Source: Acetobacteraceae bacterium (GTDB lineage: Bacteria > Pseudomonadota > Alphaproteobacteria > Acetobacterales > Acetobacteraceae). Taken from it: a stretch of 64,000 nt of DNA. The position numbers were made by a program, and so were the translations under genes. The notes below the pieces were generated by a model that did not search any database, had not been told where the DNA came from, and saw only the letters and a list, made by a program, of their open reading frames with translations. This document shows, piece after piece, positions 18,360-26,376 of the stretch (within the stretch, counting starts at the first letter, position 1; the number at the start of each line of letters is the position of its first letter). Where the stretch lies: assembly GCA_947474705.1 (NCBI GenBank), contig CANJJS010000010.1:1-64000 (forward strand). The letters are read 5' to 3'.

Positions 18360-18713
18360 TTACCCGGGCACGATATCCTCGATCCGCAACCGCAGCGACG
18401 CCGCCAGCTTCGCGTAAAGCACGACATCTCCAACCCGCCTGCCCTTTTCGAGCTGTGCCAGATACGGCTGGGAAATGCCGGCCGACGCAGCCAGTTCCTC
18501 CTGGGTTTGCCCGCGATGGCGCCGCCAGAACGCCAGCGGTGTCGCCGCCGCGAGGTATTCGCGTGCCTCGGCCTCGGTCAATGTATCCGCCCCGGCGGCA
18601 ACGGCGGCCAGCGCGAGAGCGTGATCCCGCGCGTCGACCAGGTCCTGGTAATCGGTTTCCGGGAGTACCACCAAGGTCTCGCCGCCCGCGACTGCGATGC
18701 GCTGAATGTTCAT
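18360..18713 (-). CDS. XRE-family antitoxin of a HigBA-like module
   Basis: The protein has 117 residues. The C-terminal half is a helix-turn-helix: FWRRHRGQTQEELAASAG, then ISQPYLAQLEKGRR and a closing helix, typical of the XRE/HigA class. The N-terminal half (ETLVVLPETDYQDLVDARD) looks like a toxin-binding or Phd-like segment. It starts 16 bp after the toxin gene on the same strand; toxin-first order is characteristic of HigBA. The start at 18713 was chosen because homology begins there; the frame upstream runs through the toxin gene. It probably represses the palindromic promoter at 19004-19032. Confidence 0.85.
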   Translation of the reverse strand: MNIQRIAVAGGETLVVLPETDYQDLVDARDHALALAAVAAGADTLTEAEAREYLAAATPLAFWRRHRGQTQEELAASAGISQPYLAQLEKGRRVGDVVLYAKLAASLRLRIEDIVPG

Positions 18714-18729
18714 GTGTCTTCTCCCGCCA

Positions 18730-18996
18730 TCAATCGTAAACTGAGCCGCGCGGCGCGACTTTCGTGACCAAAATTTCGTCGTCCGATTCCTCGAGCAGCG
18801 CGCGAAAACCGCCGACCCGCAACCGCGATGCCGTGGAACCGGACAGCCGCGCGACATTATTCGCGTGCGCGCGCGGATCGACAGCGTAATCGCCAATCGC
18901 CTTCATGATTCGATCCGAGACGTTGCGATGGCGTCCAAGGTCGCGTAACGCCTCTTTCGAGTCGCGCACGGTTTTCATGTCGCGCACGGTTTTCAT
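18730..18996 (-). CDS. RelE/HigB-type toxin
   Basis: The protein is about 88 residues. The C-terminal part (VARLSGSTASRLRVGGFRALLEE, then EILVTKVAPRGSVYD) matches RelE/ParE-fold toxins that cut mRNA on the ribosome. Basic residues of the R-L-R-V-G-x-F-R-A strand are retained. The N-terminus carries an exact 18-bp duplication giving MKTVRD twice. The start could be 18996 or 18978; a TTG at 19005 is less likely because it lies inside the promoter. The first ATG is only 7 bases after the -10 box, so it may be read from a leaderless transcript. Confidence 0.8.
   Translation of the reverse strand: MKTVRDMKTVRDSKEALRDLGRHRNVSDRIMKAIGDYAVDPRAHANNVARLSGSTASRLRVGGFRALLEESDDEILVTKVAPRGSVYD
18961..18996. 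repeat. 18-bp perfect tandem duplication at the toxin start codon
   Basis: GTCGCGCACGGTTTTCAT occurs at 18961-18978 and again at 18979-18996. It duplicates the start codon and the first six codons of the toxin gene in frame. Confidence 0.95.
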
Positions 18997-19003
18997 GGGC
19001 GCC

Positions 19004-19032
19004 AATATAGCAAATCGCTATAAAATAAGCAA
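19004..19032 (-). promoter_or_regulatory. sigma-70 promoter with overlapping operator for the HigBA-like pair
   Basis: On the minus strand a TTGCTT -35 (19027-19032) and a TATATT -10 (19004-19009) are 17 bp apart, an ideal spacing. The inverted repeat TATAGC/GCTATA (19006-19011 and 19017-19022) covers the -10 and part of the spacer. This is the position expected for autorepression by the antitoxin. The toxin ATG is 7 bases after the -10. Confidence 0.7.
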
Positions 19033-19049
19033 GTGTGATTTCATGGGCC

Positions 19050-19454
19050 TTACATCGCCCCGATCAACCCGCCCATCGCCAACAGTGAAACCAGCCAGAA
19101 CCCGGCGGTGGTGGCGAACAGCGCCATCGGCCGTCCCTCGTACATCGTCATCGACAGGAACGGCATGGCGATAAAGCCCAGCCAAAGGAAGAACCCGGTG
19201 CGCGCGCCGGAGACGAAACGGTTGACGCCCAAAAACAGCAGGAGATTGGCCAACACCCAGGCCAACACAAACCCCGCGATGAAATCCACGGCCATCGCCT
19301 TGCCCATGCGGGCGCGGGCTTCCTCGGGTTCGATCTTCACCATCCGCCCCCAGGCCGGCCCAAACGCGAAGGGCGCGAACCACACGCCGCCGATCGCGAA
19401 ACGCGCCACCGCGGCCGCCAGCACCGCCAGCCAGTTGACGTCGAACCCGTGCAT
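19050..19454 (-). CDS. DUF1761 family inner-membrane protein
   Basis: The protein has 134 residues and four predicted membrane helices: NWLAVLAAAVARFAIGGVWF, the VDFIAGFVLAWVLANLLLF region, TGFFLWLGFIAMPFLSM and ALFATTAGFWLVSLLAM. The layout and the GGVWFAPFAFGPAWGRM motif after helix 1 fit DUF1761, a family of unknown function. ATG 19454 has GGAGGG 7 bases upstream; an ATG five codons earlier lacks one. It is divergent from the NTF2-like gene, with 37 bp between starts. Confidence 0.75.
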   Translation of the reverse strand: MHGFDVNWLAVLAAAVARFAIGGVWFAPFAFGPAWGRMVKIEPEEARARMGKAMAVDFIAGFVLAWVLANLLLFLGVNRFVSGARTGFFLWLGFIAMPFLSMTMYEGRPMALFATTAGFWLVSLLAMGGLIGAM

Positions 19455-19491
19455 AGTACCCTCCCCCAAAGGCCAAAGTCAGGAGACAATA

Positions 19492-19905
19492 ATGACAAAC
19501 CAGGAAATCGAAAAGAACGCGATCCGCGAGTTGCTCGCGACCTACTGCTTCCATCTCGACAATTACCGGTTTCCGGAAATGGCGGCTTTATTTACCGAAG
19601 ACGGCACCTGGGATACCGCCTTCGGCGCGGGCACGGGCCATGCCGGGATCGTTTCGCAGTGCGAGAAAATCTCGCCGCCCGGTTCCGTCCGCCCGCGGCG
19701 GGTGCATCTGACGACGAACATCGTCATCGCGCTGAACGGGGACGAGGCCGAGGTTGAGTCGAACTGGTCGGTCATCCAGAACAGCCCGGCCGGCCCGAAA
19801 ATCGGCTCGGCGGGCGCCTACCGCGACAAGGTCGCGAAAATCGGCGGGCGATGGCTGTTCCGGTACCGGAAAATCGACCGCTACATCGCCGACGGGCAGA
19901 TCTGA
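19492..19905 (+). CDS. SnoaL/NTF2-fold protein, probable small hydrolase or isomerase
   Basis: The protein has 137 residues and belongs to the SnoaL-like/NTF2-fold superfamily. Evidence: IRELLATYCFHLDNYRFPEMAALF, then TEDGTWDTAF, RRVHLTTNIVIALNGDEAEV and a final GRWLFRYRKIDRYI. The pattern of helix, short acidic strand and curved sheet with a central His matches dehydratases and isomerases such as scytalone dehydratase, but no specific reaction can be named. AGGAGA precedes ATG 19492 by 5 bases. No signal peptide. Confidence 0.8.
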   Translation: MTNQEIEKNAIRELLATYCFHLDNYRFPEMAALFTEDGTWDTAFGAGTGHAGIVSQCEKISPPGSVRPRRVHLTTNIVIALNGDEAEVESNWSVIQNSPAGPKIGSAGAYRDKVAKIGGRWLFRYRKIDRYIADGQI

Positions 19906-20265
19906 TACCGGGAGCCCCGAAAGGTTGGCTCTTGCCCCTCCGCGTCATGGTTCGGGCCATCGGGCGCGGCACGCGGGCGCCTTTCTGGCGCTTCCGATGG
20001 TCCGATCGAGCCGGGTCACGACGTGGAGAGGGCGTGCCATGGATCAATCTTCTGGGCCCCTGGTCCTGGAATAAAATTCAAAAATATCTCGCGGGGGGCC
20101 GTCGTGAAACGCCGCGCCTTGCCGGCCACCGGAACCGCCGCGATCGAAGATTGTTCCGCTGGCCGATGCCGAGGTCAGCGTTCGAGCCTTCGCCCGTGGA
20201 TACGGCCCAGGCGGCCATGCGGTTGCCGCCCTCTCTTCGTTCCAGAATCATGTGAGGCCGCGAGG
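19906..20265. other. gap with one palindrome; no gene seen
   Basis: 360 bp between the SnoaL-like gene and the end of the lectin-like gene. Apart from the palindrome at 19944-20022 and an AT-rich run near 20070-20092, I see no gene or regulatory site. Confidence 0.55.
19944..20022. repeat. imperfect palindrome, related to that at 39094-39190
   Basis: The left arm GTCATGGTTCGGGCCATCGG pairs imperfectly with a right arm CCGATGGTCCGATCGAGC running on into CGGGTCACGAC. The inner GGGCGCC/GGCGCT segments can pair as well. The end motif GTCATGGTTCGG and the inner TGGTCCG are shared with the element at 39.1 kb. Confidence 0.5.
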
Positions 20266-20802
20266 TCAGGCCGCGACGCCCACCGTCGTCCGTTCCAAAC
20301 TCCAAAGCTGGCTCGTGATTTGGGCCGACGGCCTCATGATTCCATAATTATTCCATGCGCCGCCGTTCGTGACATCGAGTTTGTAACCCGCGCCGTGGAG
20401 GTTAATTGTTGTCAAATTCACATATGCTCCGGTGAGACCGACATCGACCTTCGCGGTGTTGCCAACGTCGGTCATGATCCAGAATTGTCCGAGGTAAGCG
20501 GCCCTGGAGACAAGACGGACACGCAAGTCGTCGGTCCCGCCTCTCACGTACTCCAGATCCATCGTGATGCCTTTGAACCGCGACGACACCCGGTATGTTT
20601 CAATTCGGCTGGACGACGCCGCGTATGCAGATCCCCGGTCCGACATCGGCTGGAAAGACCAGTATTGCCCGATATGCATGCCGCGCGGTGCCAGATAGAC
20701 ATAATTCGCGCGTGGCCCGTCTGGCATGACATCCAGGTCGAAGGATTGTCCCCGAAACAGCGTCGAGAGGCGATGATAATATTTACTGTTTATGACGGCC
20801 AT
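20266..20802 (-). CDS. beta-trefoil (ricin B-type, QxW) lectin-like protein
   Basis: The protein has 178 residues. Three spaced motifs GQYWSF (45-50), GQFWIM (105-110) and SQLWSL (164-169) are the QxW signatures of the three lobes of a ricin-type beta-trefoil. Each lobe also has a strand pair such as FDLDVMPDGPRANYVYLAP or YKLDVTNGGAW. These domains usually bind galactose-type sugars. Here it is the whole protein, with no enzyme domain, no signal peptide and no adjacent toxin gene. It may bind carbohydrate or another ligand inside the cell, or be released by lysis. Divergent from the ThDP enzyme gene, 130 bp between starts. Confidence 0.75.
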   Translation of the reverse strand: MAVINSKYYHRLSTLFRGQSFDLDVMPDGPRANYVYLAPRGMHIGQYWSFQPMSDRGSAYAASSSRIETYRVSSRFKGITMDLEYVRGGTDDLRVRLVSRAAYLGQFWIMTDVGNTAKVDVGLTGAYVNLTTINLHGAGYKLDVTNGGAWNNYGIMRPSAQITSQLWSLERTTVGVAA

Positions 20803-20932
20803 ACCGCGTGGTCCGGGATTTTTTCAAAGCTCCTAACGACGAGCCGGAACGAGGTCAATCCCGCCCGCTCTGGCCATCGCTCGCCGAACCGGATATCCCC
20901 GGTCCAGACCTCGAACGGGAGAACCCAGGATC

Positions 20933-22474
20933 ATGAACGGCGCCGAAAGCCTTGTACACTCGCTGCTGAAAAGCGGCGTCGATACGTGTTTCACCAACCC
21001 CGGCACATCGGAGATGCATTTCGTCGCGGCGCTCGACCGCGTCCCCGGCATGCGCTGCGTGCTTGGGTTGTTCGAGGGCGTGGTGACCGGCGCCGCCGAC
21101 GGTTACGCCCGCGTCACGGGCAAGCCTGCTTCGACGCTGCTGCATTGCGGGCCCGGCCTCGCCAACGGCCTGGCCAATTTGCACAACGCGCGGCGCGCCA
21201 ACACTCCGATCGTCAACATCGTCGGCGACCACGCCACGTATCATCGTCCGCTCGACGCGCCGCTGACGGCGGATACCGAGGGTTGGGCGCGCGGCGTGTC
21301 CGGCTGGGTGCGCACGGCGATGGACGTCAAAACGGTCGGTTCCGATGCCGCGGCGGCGGTGCAAGCCGCGAATATCGCGCCGGGCCAGATCGCGACGTTG
21401 ATCCTGCCCTCCGACACCTCCTGGAACGAAGGCGGCATTCCCGCCGAGGCGCTGCCGCGGGTGCCGACCCCCCTCGCCTCTCCGAACGCCGTGGAAGAAT
21501 GCGCCGCCATTCTCCGCCGTGGCGGCGACGGCATTGTGCTGCTGTTGGGCGGCGAGGCTTTATCCGAAGCCGGGCTCGCCGTGGCGTGGCGCATCCAGCA
21601 AGCAACCGGCTGCCGGCTGATGGCACAGGGGTCGAACGCGAAAATGGCGCGGGGACAGGGGCGGGCGTCGCTGGAACGCGTGCCTTATGTCGTGGACGTC
21701 GCGGTGAAGGCGATGGCGGGCACGAAGCAGTTGTTGCTGTGCGGCGCGCGCAAGCCGGTGACGTTCTTCGCCTATCCGAACAAGCCGCAAAGTTCCATTC
21801 CGGACGACGCGGAAATCCATATTCTGGCGCGGCAGGAACAGGATCTGGTCGAGGCGCTGGAACGCCTGGCCGACATGCTGCACTGCCCGAAAGTGGCGGC
21901 GCCCGACAACGGTCCGAAGCACGAAGTGGTGCGTGGGCCGTTGACGCCGGAATCCGTTGCCTCGACGCTGGGCGCGTTGATGCCGGAAGGCGCGATCGTC
22001 GCCGATGAATCCGTGACCTATGGCCGCGGCTTCTTCGCCAACACCAAGGCCGCCGCGCATCACGACTGGCTGAACGTCACGGGTGGCGCGATCGGCGGCG
22101 GCATTCCGATGGCCACCGGCGCCGCGGTCGGCGCGCCAGGACGCCGGGTCATCAACATGCAAGCCGACGGCTCCGCCATGTACACGGTGCAGGCGCTGTG
22201 GACGCAGGCACGCGAAAAGCTAGATATCACGACGGTCATCCTGTCCAACCGGAAATATCAAATTCTGTTGGGCGAGCTGGCGAATGTCGGCGCCAATCCC
22301 GGCCGTACGGCGCTGGACATGCTCGATATCGGCAACCCGGATCTGGACTGGGTGAAAATGGCCAACGCCATGGGGATCGAGGCCGCGAGCGCCAATACCT
22401 GCGACGGTTTCGCCGATTTGCTGGCGGGGTCGTTGAACCGGAAGGGACCGTTCCTGATCGAACTGATGATCTGA
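20933..22474 (+). CDS. thiamine-diphosphate enzyme, acetolactate synthase-like
   Basis: The protein has 513 residues. The three domains are in standard order: the N-terminal PYR domain with the activating E48 in LGLFEGVVTGAADGYA, a central domain, and the C-terminal PP domain. The PP domain carries the ThDP/Mg2+ motif NMQADGSAMYTVQAL with D412 and the distal SNRKYQIL near 438-445. It is annotated in relatives as an acetolactate synthase large subunit, but it is shorter than IlvB and has no IlvN partner nearby. A 2-oxoacid decarboxylase or lyase role in catabolism is therefore more likely. AGGA lies just before the ATG. Confidence 0.85.
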   Translation: MNGAESLVHSLLKSGVDTCFTNPGTSEMHFVAALDRVPGMRCVLGLFEGVVTGAADGYARVTGKPASTLLHCGPGLANGLANLHNARRANTPIVNIVGDHATYHRPLDAPLTADTEGWARGVSGWVRTAMDVKTVGSDAAAAVQAANIAPGQIATLILPSDTSWNEGGIPAEALPRVPTPLASPNAVEECAAILRRGGDGIVLLLGGEALSEAGLAVAWRIQQATGCRLMAQGSNAKMARGQGRASLERVPYVVDVAVKAMAGTKQLLLCGARKPVTFFAYPNKPQSSIPDDAEIHILARQEQDLVEALERLADMLHCPKVAAPDNGPKHEVVRGPLTPESVASTLGALMPEGAIVADESVTYGRGFFANTKAAAHHDWLNVTGGAIGGGIPMATGAAVGAPGRRVINMQADGSAMYTVQALWTQAREKLDITTVILSNRKYQILLGELANVGANPGRTALDMLDIGNPDLDWVKMANAMGIEAASANTCDGFADLLAGSLNRKGPFLIELMI

Positions 22475-22484
22475 GGCGGGGGGA

Positions 22485-22514
22485 CCAGGGGCGGCGGCGC
22501 GCCGCCGCCCCTGG
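22485..22514. terminator. perfect 30-bp palindrome between convergent genes
   Basis: CCAGGGGCGGCGGCG is followed immediately by its exact complement CGCCGCCGCCCCTGG, 10 bp after the ThDP gene stop and 16 bp from the end of the opposite gene. It probably acts as a two-way terminator, although no U-tract follows and the unspaced palindrome leaves almost no loop. Confidence 0.6.
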
Positions 22515-22530
22515 ACGCGCCGCGTTGGCG

Positions 22531-23082
22531 CTACCGTTGCAGACCCGGCGTGCCCGCCGGCACGGCGTAAAAATTCATCGTCATCGACACGCCCGTATAA
22601 TACGCCATCAGCATGATCGTGTCGGAGATACGCTCGTGGCCCAGCGTTTTCACCGCGCGGGCATGAAGCCCATCGGAAATGATGCGATTACTGGCGAGGG
22701 ATACGGCGACCTCGTAGACGAGCTGTTCCTGTTCGTCCTCGAACGTGACAGGCAAACCCGCCACCATGGCTTCGACCCGCGCATCGCCCAGACCGATTTC
22801 CTTGCCGCGCTTTTCATGCGCCGCTGTCGGGTAATCCGAGCGCAATTGCGCGGTGATCACGATGACGGCGATTTCGCGTTCGCGTTCCGTCAGCGCGTTG
22901 GCGCCGGCGATGAAATGCGCGCCGAGATGCGAGGCCGCGCGCAGAAGTTTCGGGTTGTGCATCCACACCCGGTACGGGCCGATCATCTTGCCGCGGCCGC
23001 CGACCAGATAGTCGTAACCCGCGCGCTGCTCCTCCGACATTTTGTCGAGCGGCAGTTCGTCGTAACGTCCAAACGTTCCCAT
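22531..23082 (-). CDS. carboxymuconolactone decarboxylase-like (AhpD fold) protein
   Basis: The protein has 183 residues. The all-helical AhpD/CMD core is seen in LGAHFIAGANALTEREREI and VIVITAQLRSDYPTAAHEK. The CxxC of peroxidase-type AhpD is absent; the equivalent site has SDYPTAAH, as in carboxymuconolactone decarboxylase itself. It might therefore act on a lactone or 2-oxo acid rather than a peroxide. The reaction is not assignable. It lies 13 bp after the TauD dioxygenase gene on the same strand and is likely co-transcribed with it. Confidence 0.82.
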   Translation of the reverse strand: MGTFGRYDELPLDKMSEEQRAGYDYLVGGRGKMIGPYRVWMHNPKLLRAASHLGAHFIAGANALTEREREIAVIVITAQLRSDYPTAAHEKRGKEIGLGDARVEAMVAGLPVTFEDEQEQLVYEVAVSLASNRIISDGLHARAVKTLGHERISDTIMLMAYYTGVSMTMNFYAVPAGTPGLQR

Positions 23083-23095
23083 GTTTCGTTCCTCC

Positions 23096-23992
23096 TCAGG
23101 CCGCTTTCGCGGCGGTTTGCTCGATGGTCATGACGCCGTCGCTGCTGGTGGTGCGGCGGAGATCGCGGGGGTAAACGCGGTCGTCGTACTGCCGCGCGCG
23201 GTGCATGGTGGTGCGATTGTCCCACATGACCAGATCGCCCACCTGCCAGCGGTGGGCGTAGACGAATTCGCGCTGCGTCGCGTGTTCCGTCAGTTCGCGC
23301 AACAGGATTTGCGCTTCGGGGACCGGCCAGCCCTCGATCCGTCCGGCGTGCGACGACAGAAACAGAGATTTTCGTCCGGTTTTCCGGTGCGTGCGCACCA
23401 GACGCTGCCGCACCGGCGCGAAAGCCTTGAGTTCCGCCTCGGTGAAAGGAATGCCAAGCGCTCCTTTCGAAAAAATCCGGCTATGCTCGCAAACCATGTC
23501 GTCGATCGAAAGTTTGGTTTTGCGGTCCAGCATGTCGTAACCGGCGCGCATATCGGCGAACTGCGTGTCCCCGCCCTCTGGCGGCAGCACATGCGCGCAG
23601 AGCAACGAATACCGCGCCGGAATGGCCTTGTACGAACTGTCGCTGTGCCACATCTGGTTGCCGAGACCCGACAGGCGCTTGCGGTCGTCGCGCGCCAGCA
23701 GCCCGCCGGTGGGGGAAATATTGGAAATATCGGACAGCGCCGGATTGTTCCAGCGCATGCCCTCGGCCGCGTTGATCTGGGTGTACGGCGCTTCGAGGTC
23801 GCCGAAATTTTTCGTGAAAGCGATTTGTTCGTCCGTGGTCAGCGGCGCACCCCGCCGGAACACCAACACGGCGTATTTGTCCATCCCCGCGTCGATCGCG
23901 GCGGCCTCCTCTTGCGTCAGAGGACGGCTTATGTCGACACCGGTGCATTCGGCGCCGATCACGGGGTGCAGCGGGGTGAATTCGATGGTCAT
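23096..23992 (-). CDS. TauD/TfdA-family 2-oxoglutarate dioxygenase
   Basis: The protein has 298 residues. The Fe(II) facial triad is complete: H116 and D118 in GNQMWHSDSSYK, and H264 in WDNRTTMHRARQYD. The downstream YPRDLRRTT holds the Arg that binds 2-oxoglutarate. Typical members hydroxylate and split taurine, 2,4-D or other small acids. The start at 23992 has GGAGGGAGC upstream; the open frame continues far beyond it and is not coding. Divergent from the alcohol dehydrogenase gene. A paralogue lies at 53.0 kb, sharing the same motifs. Confidence 0.92.
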   Translation of the reverse strand: MTIEFTPLHPVIGAECTGVDISRPLTQEEAAAIDAGMDKYAVLVFRRGAPLTTDEQIAFTKNFGDLEAPYTQINAAEGMRWNNPALSDISNISPTGGLLARDDRKRLSGLGNQMWHSDSSYKAIPARYSLLCAHVLPPEGGDTQFADMRAGYDMLDRKTKLSIDDMVCEHSRIFSKGALGIPFTEAELKAFAPVRQRLVRTHRKTGRKSLFLSSHAGRIEGWPVPEAQILLRELTEHATQREFVYAHRWQVGDLVMWDNRTTMHRARQYDDRVYPRDLRRTTSSDGVMTIEQTAAKAA

Positions 23993-24103
23993 GCGGGCTC
24001 CCTCCGGAACGCTTATTCCCGATTCCGTGAGCCTTACGCGCGGGTTAGTCAACCGCCGCGATCCGTGGCAAACTCCGCGCGGTTTTACGAAATGGAGGAA
24101 ACC

Positions 24104-25153
24104 ATGCGCGGCGTCGTGTTCCATGGCGAAAAAGATCTGGAAATCATGAACTTCCCCGACCCCACGCCCGGTCCGGGCGAGGTCGTCGTGGAAATGAAGG
24201 CCTCGGGCATGTGCGGTTCCGACCTGCACCAATATCGCCGTCCGAAAGCGGGGGGACGCCCGAACGGATTGCCCGCCAGTTCCGGCCCGACCATCGCCGG
24301 ACACGAGCCCTGCGGCATCGTCGCGGCCGTCGGCCCCGGTGTCGCGCCCTCCGAGGCCAAGGTCGGCCAGCGCGTGATGGTGCATCATTACCAGGGTTGT
24401 ACGCAGTGCGATCATTGCCGCTCCGGATGGCAACAACTCTGCCAGCAGGTCCCCGTGAAAGTGTACGGGTCCAATTCGCATGGGGGACACGCGAAATATT
24501 TGCTGGTGCCCGCCAACACGATGGTGACGCTGCCGGAAGAACTGAGTTTCGCGGCGGGCGCGGCGATCGCCTGCGGCTCCGGCACGGCCTACGGCGCGCT
24601 GCGGCGCATGAACATTTCCGGACGCGACACCATCGCGATTTTCGGCCAGGGGCCGGTAGGTCTGGCGGGCACGCAGTTCGCAAAGGCAATGGGCGCCCGG
24701 GTCATCGCGCTGGATATCAATCCGCAACGGCTGGAACGCGCGAAAGAATTCGGCGCGGACGAGATCGTCAATCCCGGTTCGAACGATCCGGTCGAAGCGA
24801 TCAAGGAACTGACGGGCGGGCGCTACGCCGATCTGACGCTGGACACGTCCAGCAATTCCGAGGCGCGGTTGAACGCCATCCGCTCCACGAAAGTCTGGGG
24901 CACGATGTGCTTCGTCGGCGAGGGCGGCGATGTGAAAATCGACGTCAGCCCGCATCTGCTGCGCCGTCAGCTAACGCTTGTGGCCTCCTGGACTTTTTCG
25001 AACATCATCCAGGCGGAATGCGCGCGTTTCTGCGTGGAACGGAAGGTCGACGTGGACAAGCTGTTCACGCATCGCTGGCAGCTCGACCAGGCGGACGAAG
25101 CTTACAAATTGTTCGACAAACAATCCGACGGCAAAGGCGTGTTTTTGATGTGA
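24104..25153 (+). CDS. zinc-dependent medium-chain alcohol dehydrogenase
   Basis: The protein has 349 residues. The catalytic zinc ligands are C37 (GMCGSDLH) and H67 with E68 (IAGHEPCG). The structural zinc site is C99, C102, C105 and C113 (CTQCDHCRSGWQQLC). The nucleotide-binding loop is IFGQGPVGLAG, followed by an acidic ALDINPQR that favours NAD over NADP. Its substrate is likely a secondary alcohol or polyol. GGAGGAAACC precedes ATG 24104. The next gene, a class II aldolase, overlaps its stop, so the pair may act in sequence on a sugar-alcohol type compound. Confidence 0.92.
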   Translation: MRGVVFHGEKDLEIMNFPDPTPGPGEVVVEMKASGMCGSDLHQYRRPKAGGRPNGLPASSGPTIAGHEPCGIVAAVGPGVAPSEAKVGQRVMVHHYQGCTQCDHCRSGWQQLCQQVPVKVYGSNSHGGHAKYLLVPANTMVTLPEELSFAAGAAIACGSGTAYGALRRMNISGRDTIAIFGQGPVGLAGTQFAKAMGARVIALDINPQRLERAKEFGADEIVNPGSNDPVEAIKELTGGRYADLTLDTSSNSEARLNAIRSTKVWGTMCFVGEGGDVKIDVSPHLLRRQLTLVASWTFSNIIQAECARFCVERKVDVDKLFTHRWQLDQADEAYKLFDKQSDGKGVFLM

Positions 25154-25782
25154 GCGCCTTACGTCTCTACAATCGCCTGTCCGACATTGGGCTGATCGCC
25201 GGAAGTTCCGGCAATGTCAGCACGCGGTCGAAACATGGCATGACCATCACCCCGTCCGGCGGTTCGCCGGGCGGGGTGTCCCATCGCGACATGGCGAAGG
25301 TTTCCTTGGATGGCACGCGGCTGAACAAAGCCACGCCGTCCAGCGAGTGGGACATGCACGCCGCCATTTATCGCGCGTTTCCCGAAGCCGGCTGCGTCGT
25401 CCACACCCACGCCGACGCCTGCACCGCGCTCGCCTGTCTGAACGAGGATCTACCGCCCTTTCATTACATGGTCGTGCAATTCGGCGGGCCCAATGTCCGC
25501 TGCGCGCCTTATGTCACGTTTGGCACAAGCGCCCTGGCGGACGCGGCGCTGGAGGCGCTGAGGGAACGCACGGCCTGTCTGCTGGCCAATCATGGCATGC
25601 TGGTTTACGGGCGCGACCCGGACCAGACGCTGTCGCGCGCCATTCTGCTGGAATCCCTCTGCCGCCAATATCTGCTGGCCCGTGCGGCGGGTACGCCAAA
25701 GCTACTGTCCGACGCGGAGATCGCCGTGGCAGTGGAACGCTTCAAAACCTACGGACCGCGCGCGGAGCGGACCAAATCCTGA
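25150..25782 (+). CDS. class II aldolase/adducin-family protein, fuculose-phosphate aldolase type
   Basis: The protein has 210 residues. The zinc-binding His pair is H85 and H87 in VVHTHADA, with H148 in LLANHGML; the substrate phosphate loop is GSSGNVS (18-24). E66 is present in the usual acid position (SSEWDMH). It resembles L-fuculose-1-phosphate aldolase and similar 4-epimerase-type enzymes, which cleave or epimerise phospho-sugars. The GTG start overlaps the alcohol dehydrogenase TGA (GTGA). Its 3' end overlaps the convergent tmk gene by 34 bp. Confidence 0.87.
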   Translation: MSALRLYNRLSDIGLIAGSSGNVSTRSKHGMTITPSGGSPGGVSHRDMAKVSLDGTRLNKATPSSEWDMHAAIYRAFPEAGCVVHTHADACTALACLNEDLPPFHYMVVQFGGPNVRCAPYVTFGTSALADAALEALRERTACLLANHGMLVYGRDPDQTLSRAILLESLCRQYLLARAAGTPKLLSDAEIAVAVERFKTYGPRAERTKS

Positions 25783-26375
25783 ACCGCCGCGGCAATCGCC
25801 GTTCGCACAGCCTCGACCTCCAGGCTCGCATCGATACGGACATGGCCCGGCCAGGCGGCGATTTGTCGAAAACCGGCATTCACGCGCGCATGAAACTCTT
25901 CGTTGAGCCGTTCGTAACGATCGTCGGCCCCGCCGCGCGCCCGCAAACGCCGGACGGCGACATCCCTGGGCACATCCAGCACCAGCGTCAAATCCGGAAC
26001 GATCCCGATCATCCCGCCGAGCACCGCGATCCGGTCCCGATCGAAGCCCAGCCCGAAACCCTGATAGGCCATGGTCGAATCGTGAAACCGGTCGCAGACG
26101 ACCCAGCTTCCCGCCTCGATCGCCGGCCGGATCGTTTTGGCCACGTGCTCGACCCGCGCGGCGACGTGCAGCATCGTCTCCGCCTCCACGCACCAATCGA
26201 TCTGGCCAGACAACAACACGCCGCGCAGGAATTCCGCCCCCGGCGCGCCGCCGGGTTCGCGCGTGCGGACCACGGGAAATCCCTGCTCGCACAGAAAATC
26301 CGCCAGCAGCCGCGCCTGAGTCGATTTCCCCGCGCCCTCCCCGCCTTCCAGCGCGATCAGGCGTCCCCGCGGCAC
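25749..26375 (-). CDS. tmk: thymidylate kinase
   Basis: The protein has 208 residues and phosphorylates dTMP to dTDP using ATP. The P-loop ALEGGEGAGKST (8-19) and the nucleoside-binding DRFHDSTMAYQG are present. The LID region carries RARGGADDRYERL. The GTG start at 26375 lies one base after the D,D-carboxypeptidase stop, so the two are co-transcribed. In many alphaproteobacteria holB follows tmk; here the convergent aldolase gene occupies that place. Confidence 0.95.
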   Translation of the reverse strand: MPRGRLIALEGGEGAGKSTQARLLADFLCEQGFPVVRTREPGGAPGAEFLRGVLLSGQIDWCVEAETMLHVAARVEHVAKTIRPAIEAGSWVVCDRFHDSTMAYQGFGLGFDRDRIAVLGGMIGIVPDLTLVLDVPRDVAVRRLRARGGADDRYERLNEEFHARVNAGFRQIAAWPGHVRIDASLEVEAVRTAIAAAVQDLVRSARGP

Positions 26376-26376
26376 C

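Noticed and set aside
18305..18739. Continuation of the GH5 frame through the antitoxin gene
   Set aside because: Homology to GH5 ends near 18304 and the rest is antisense to a clear helix-turn-helix gene.
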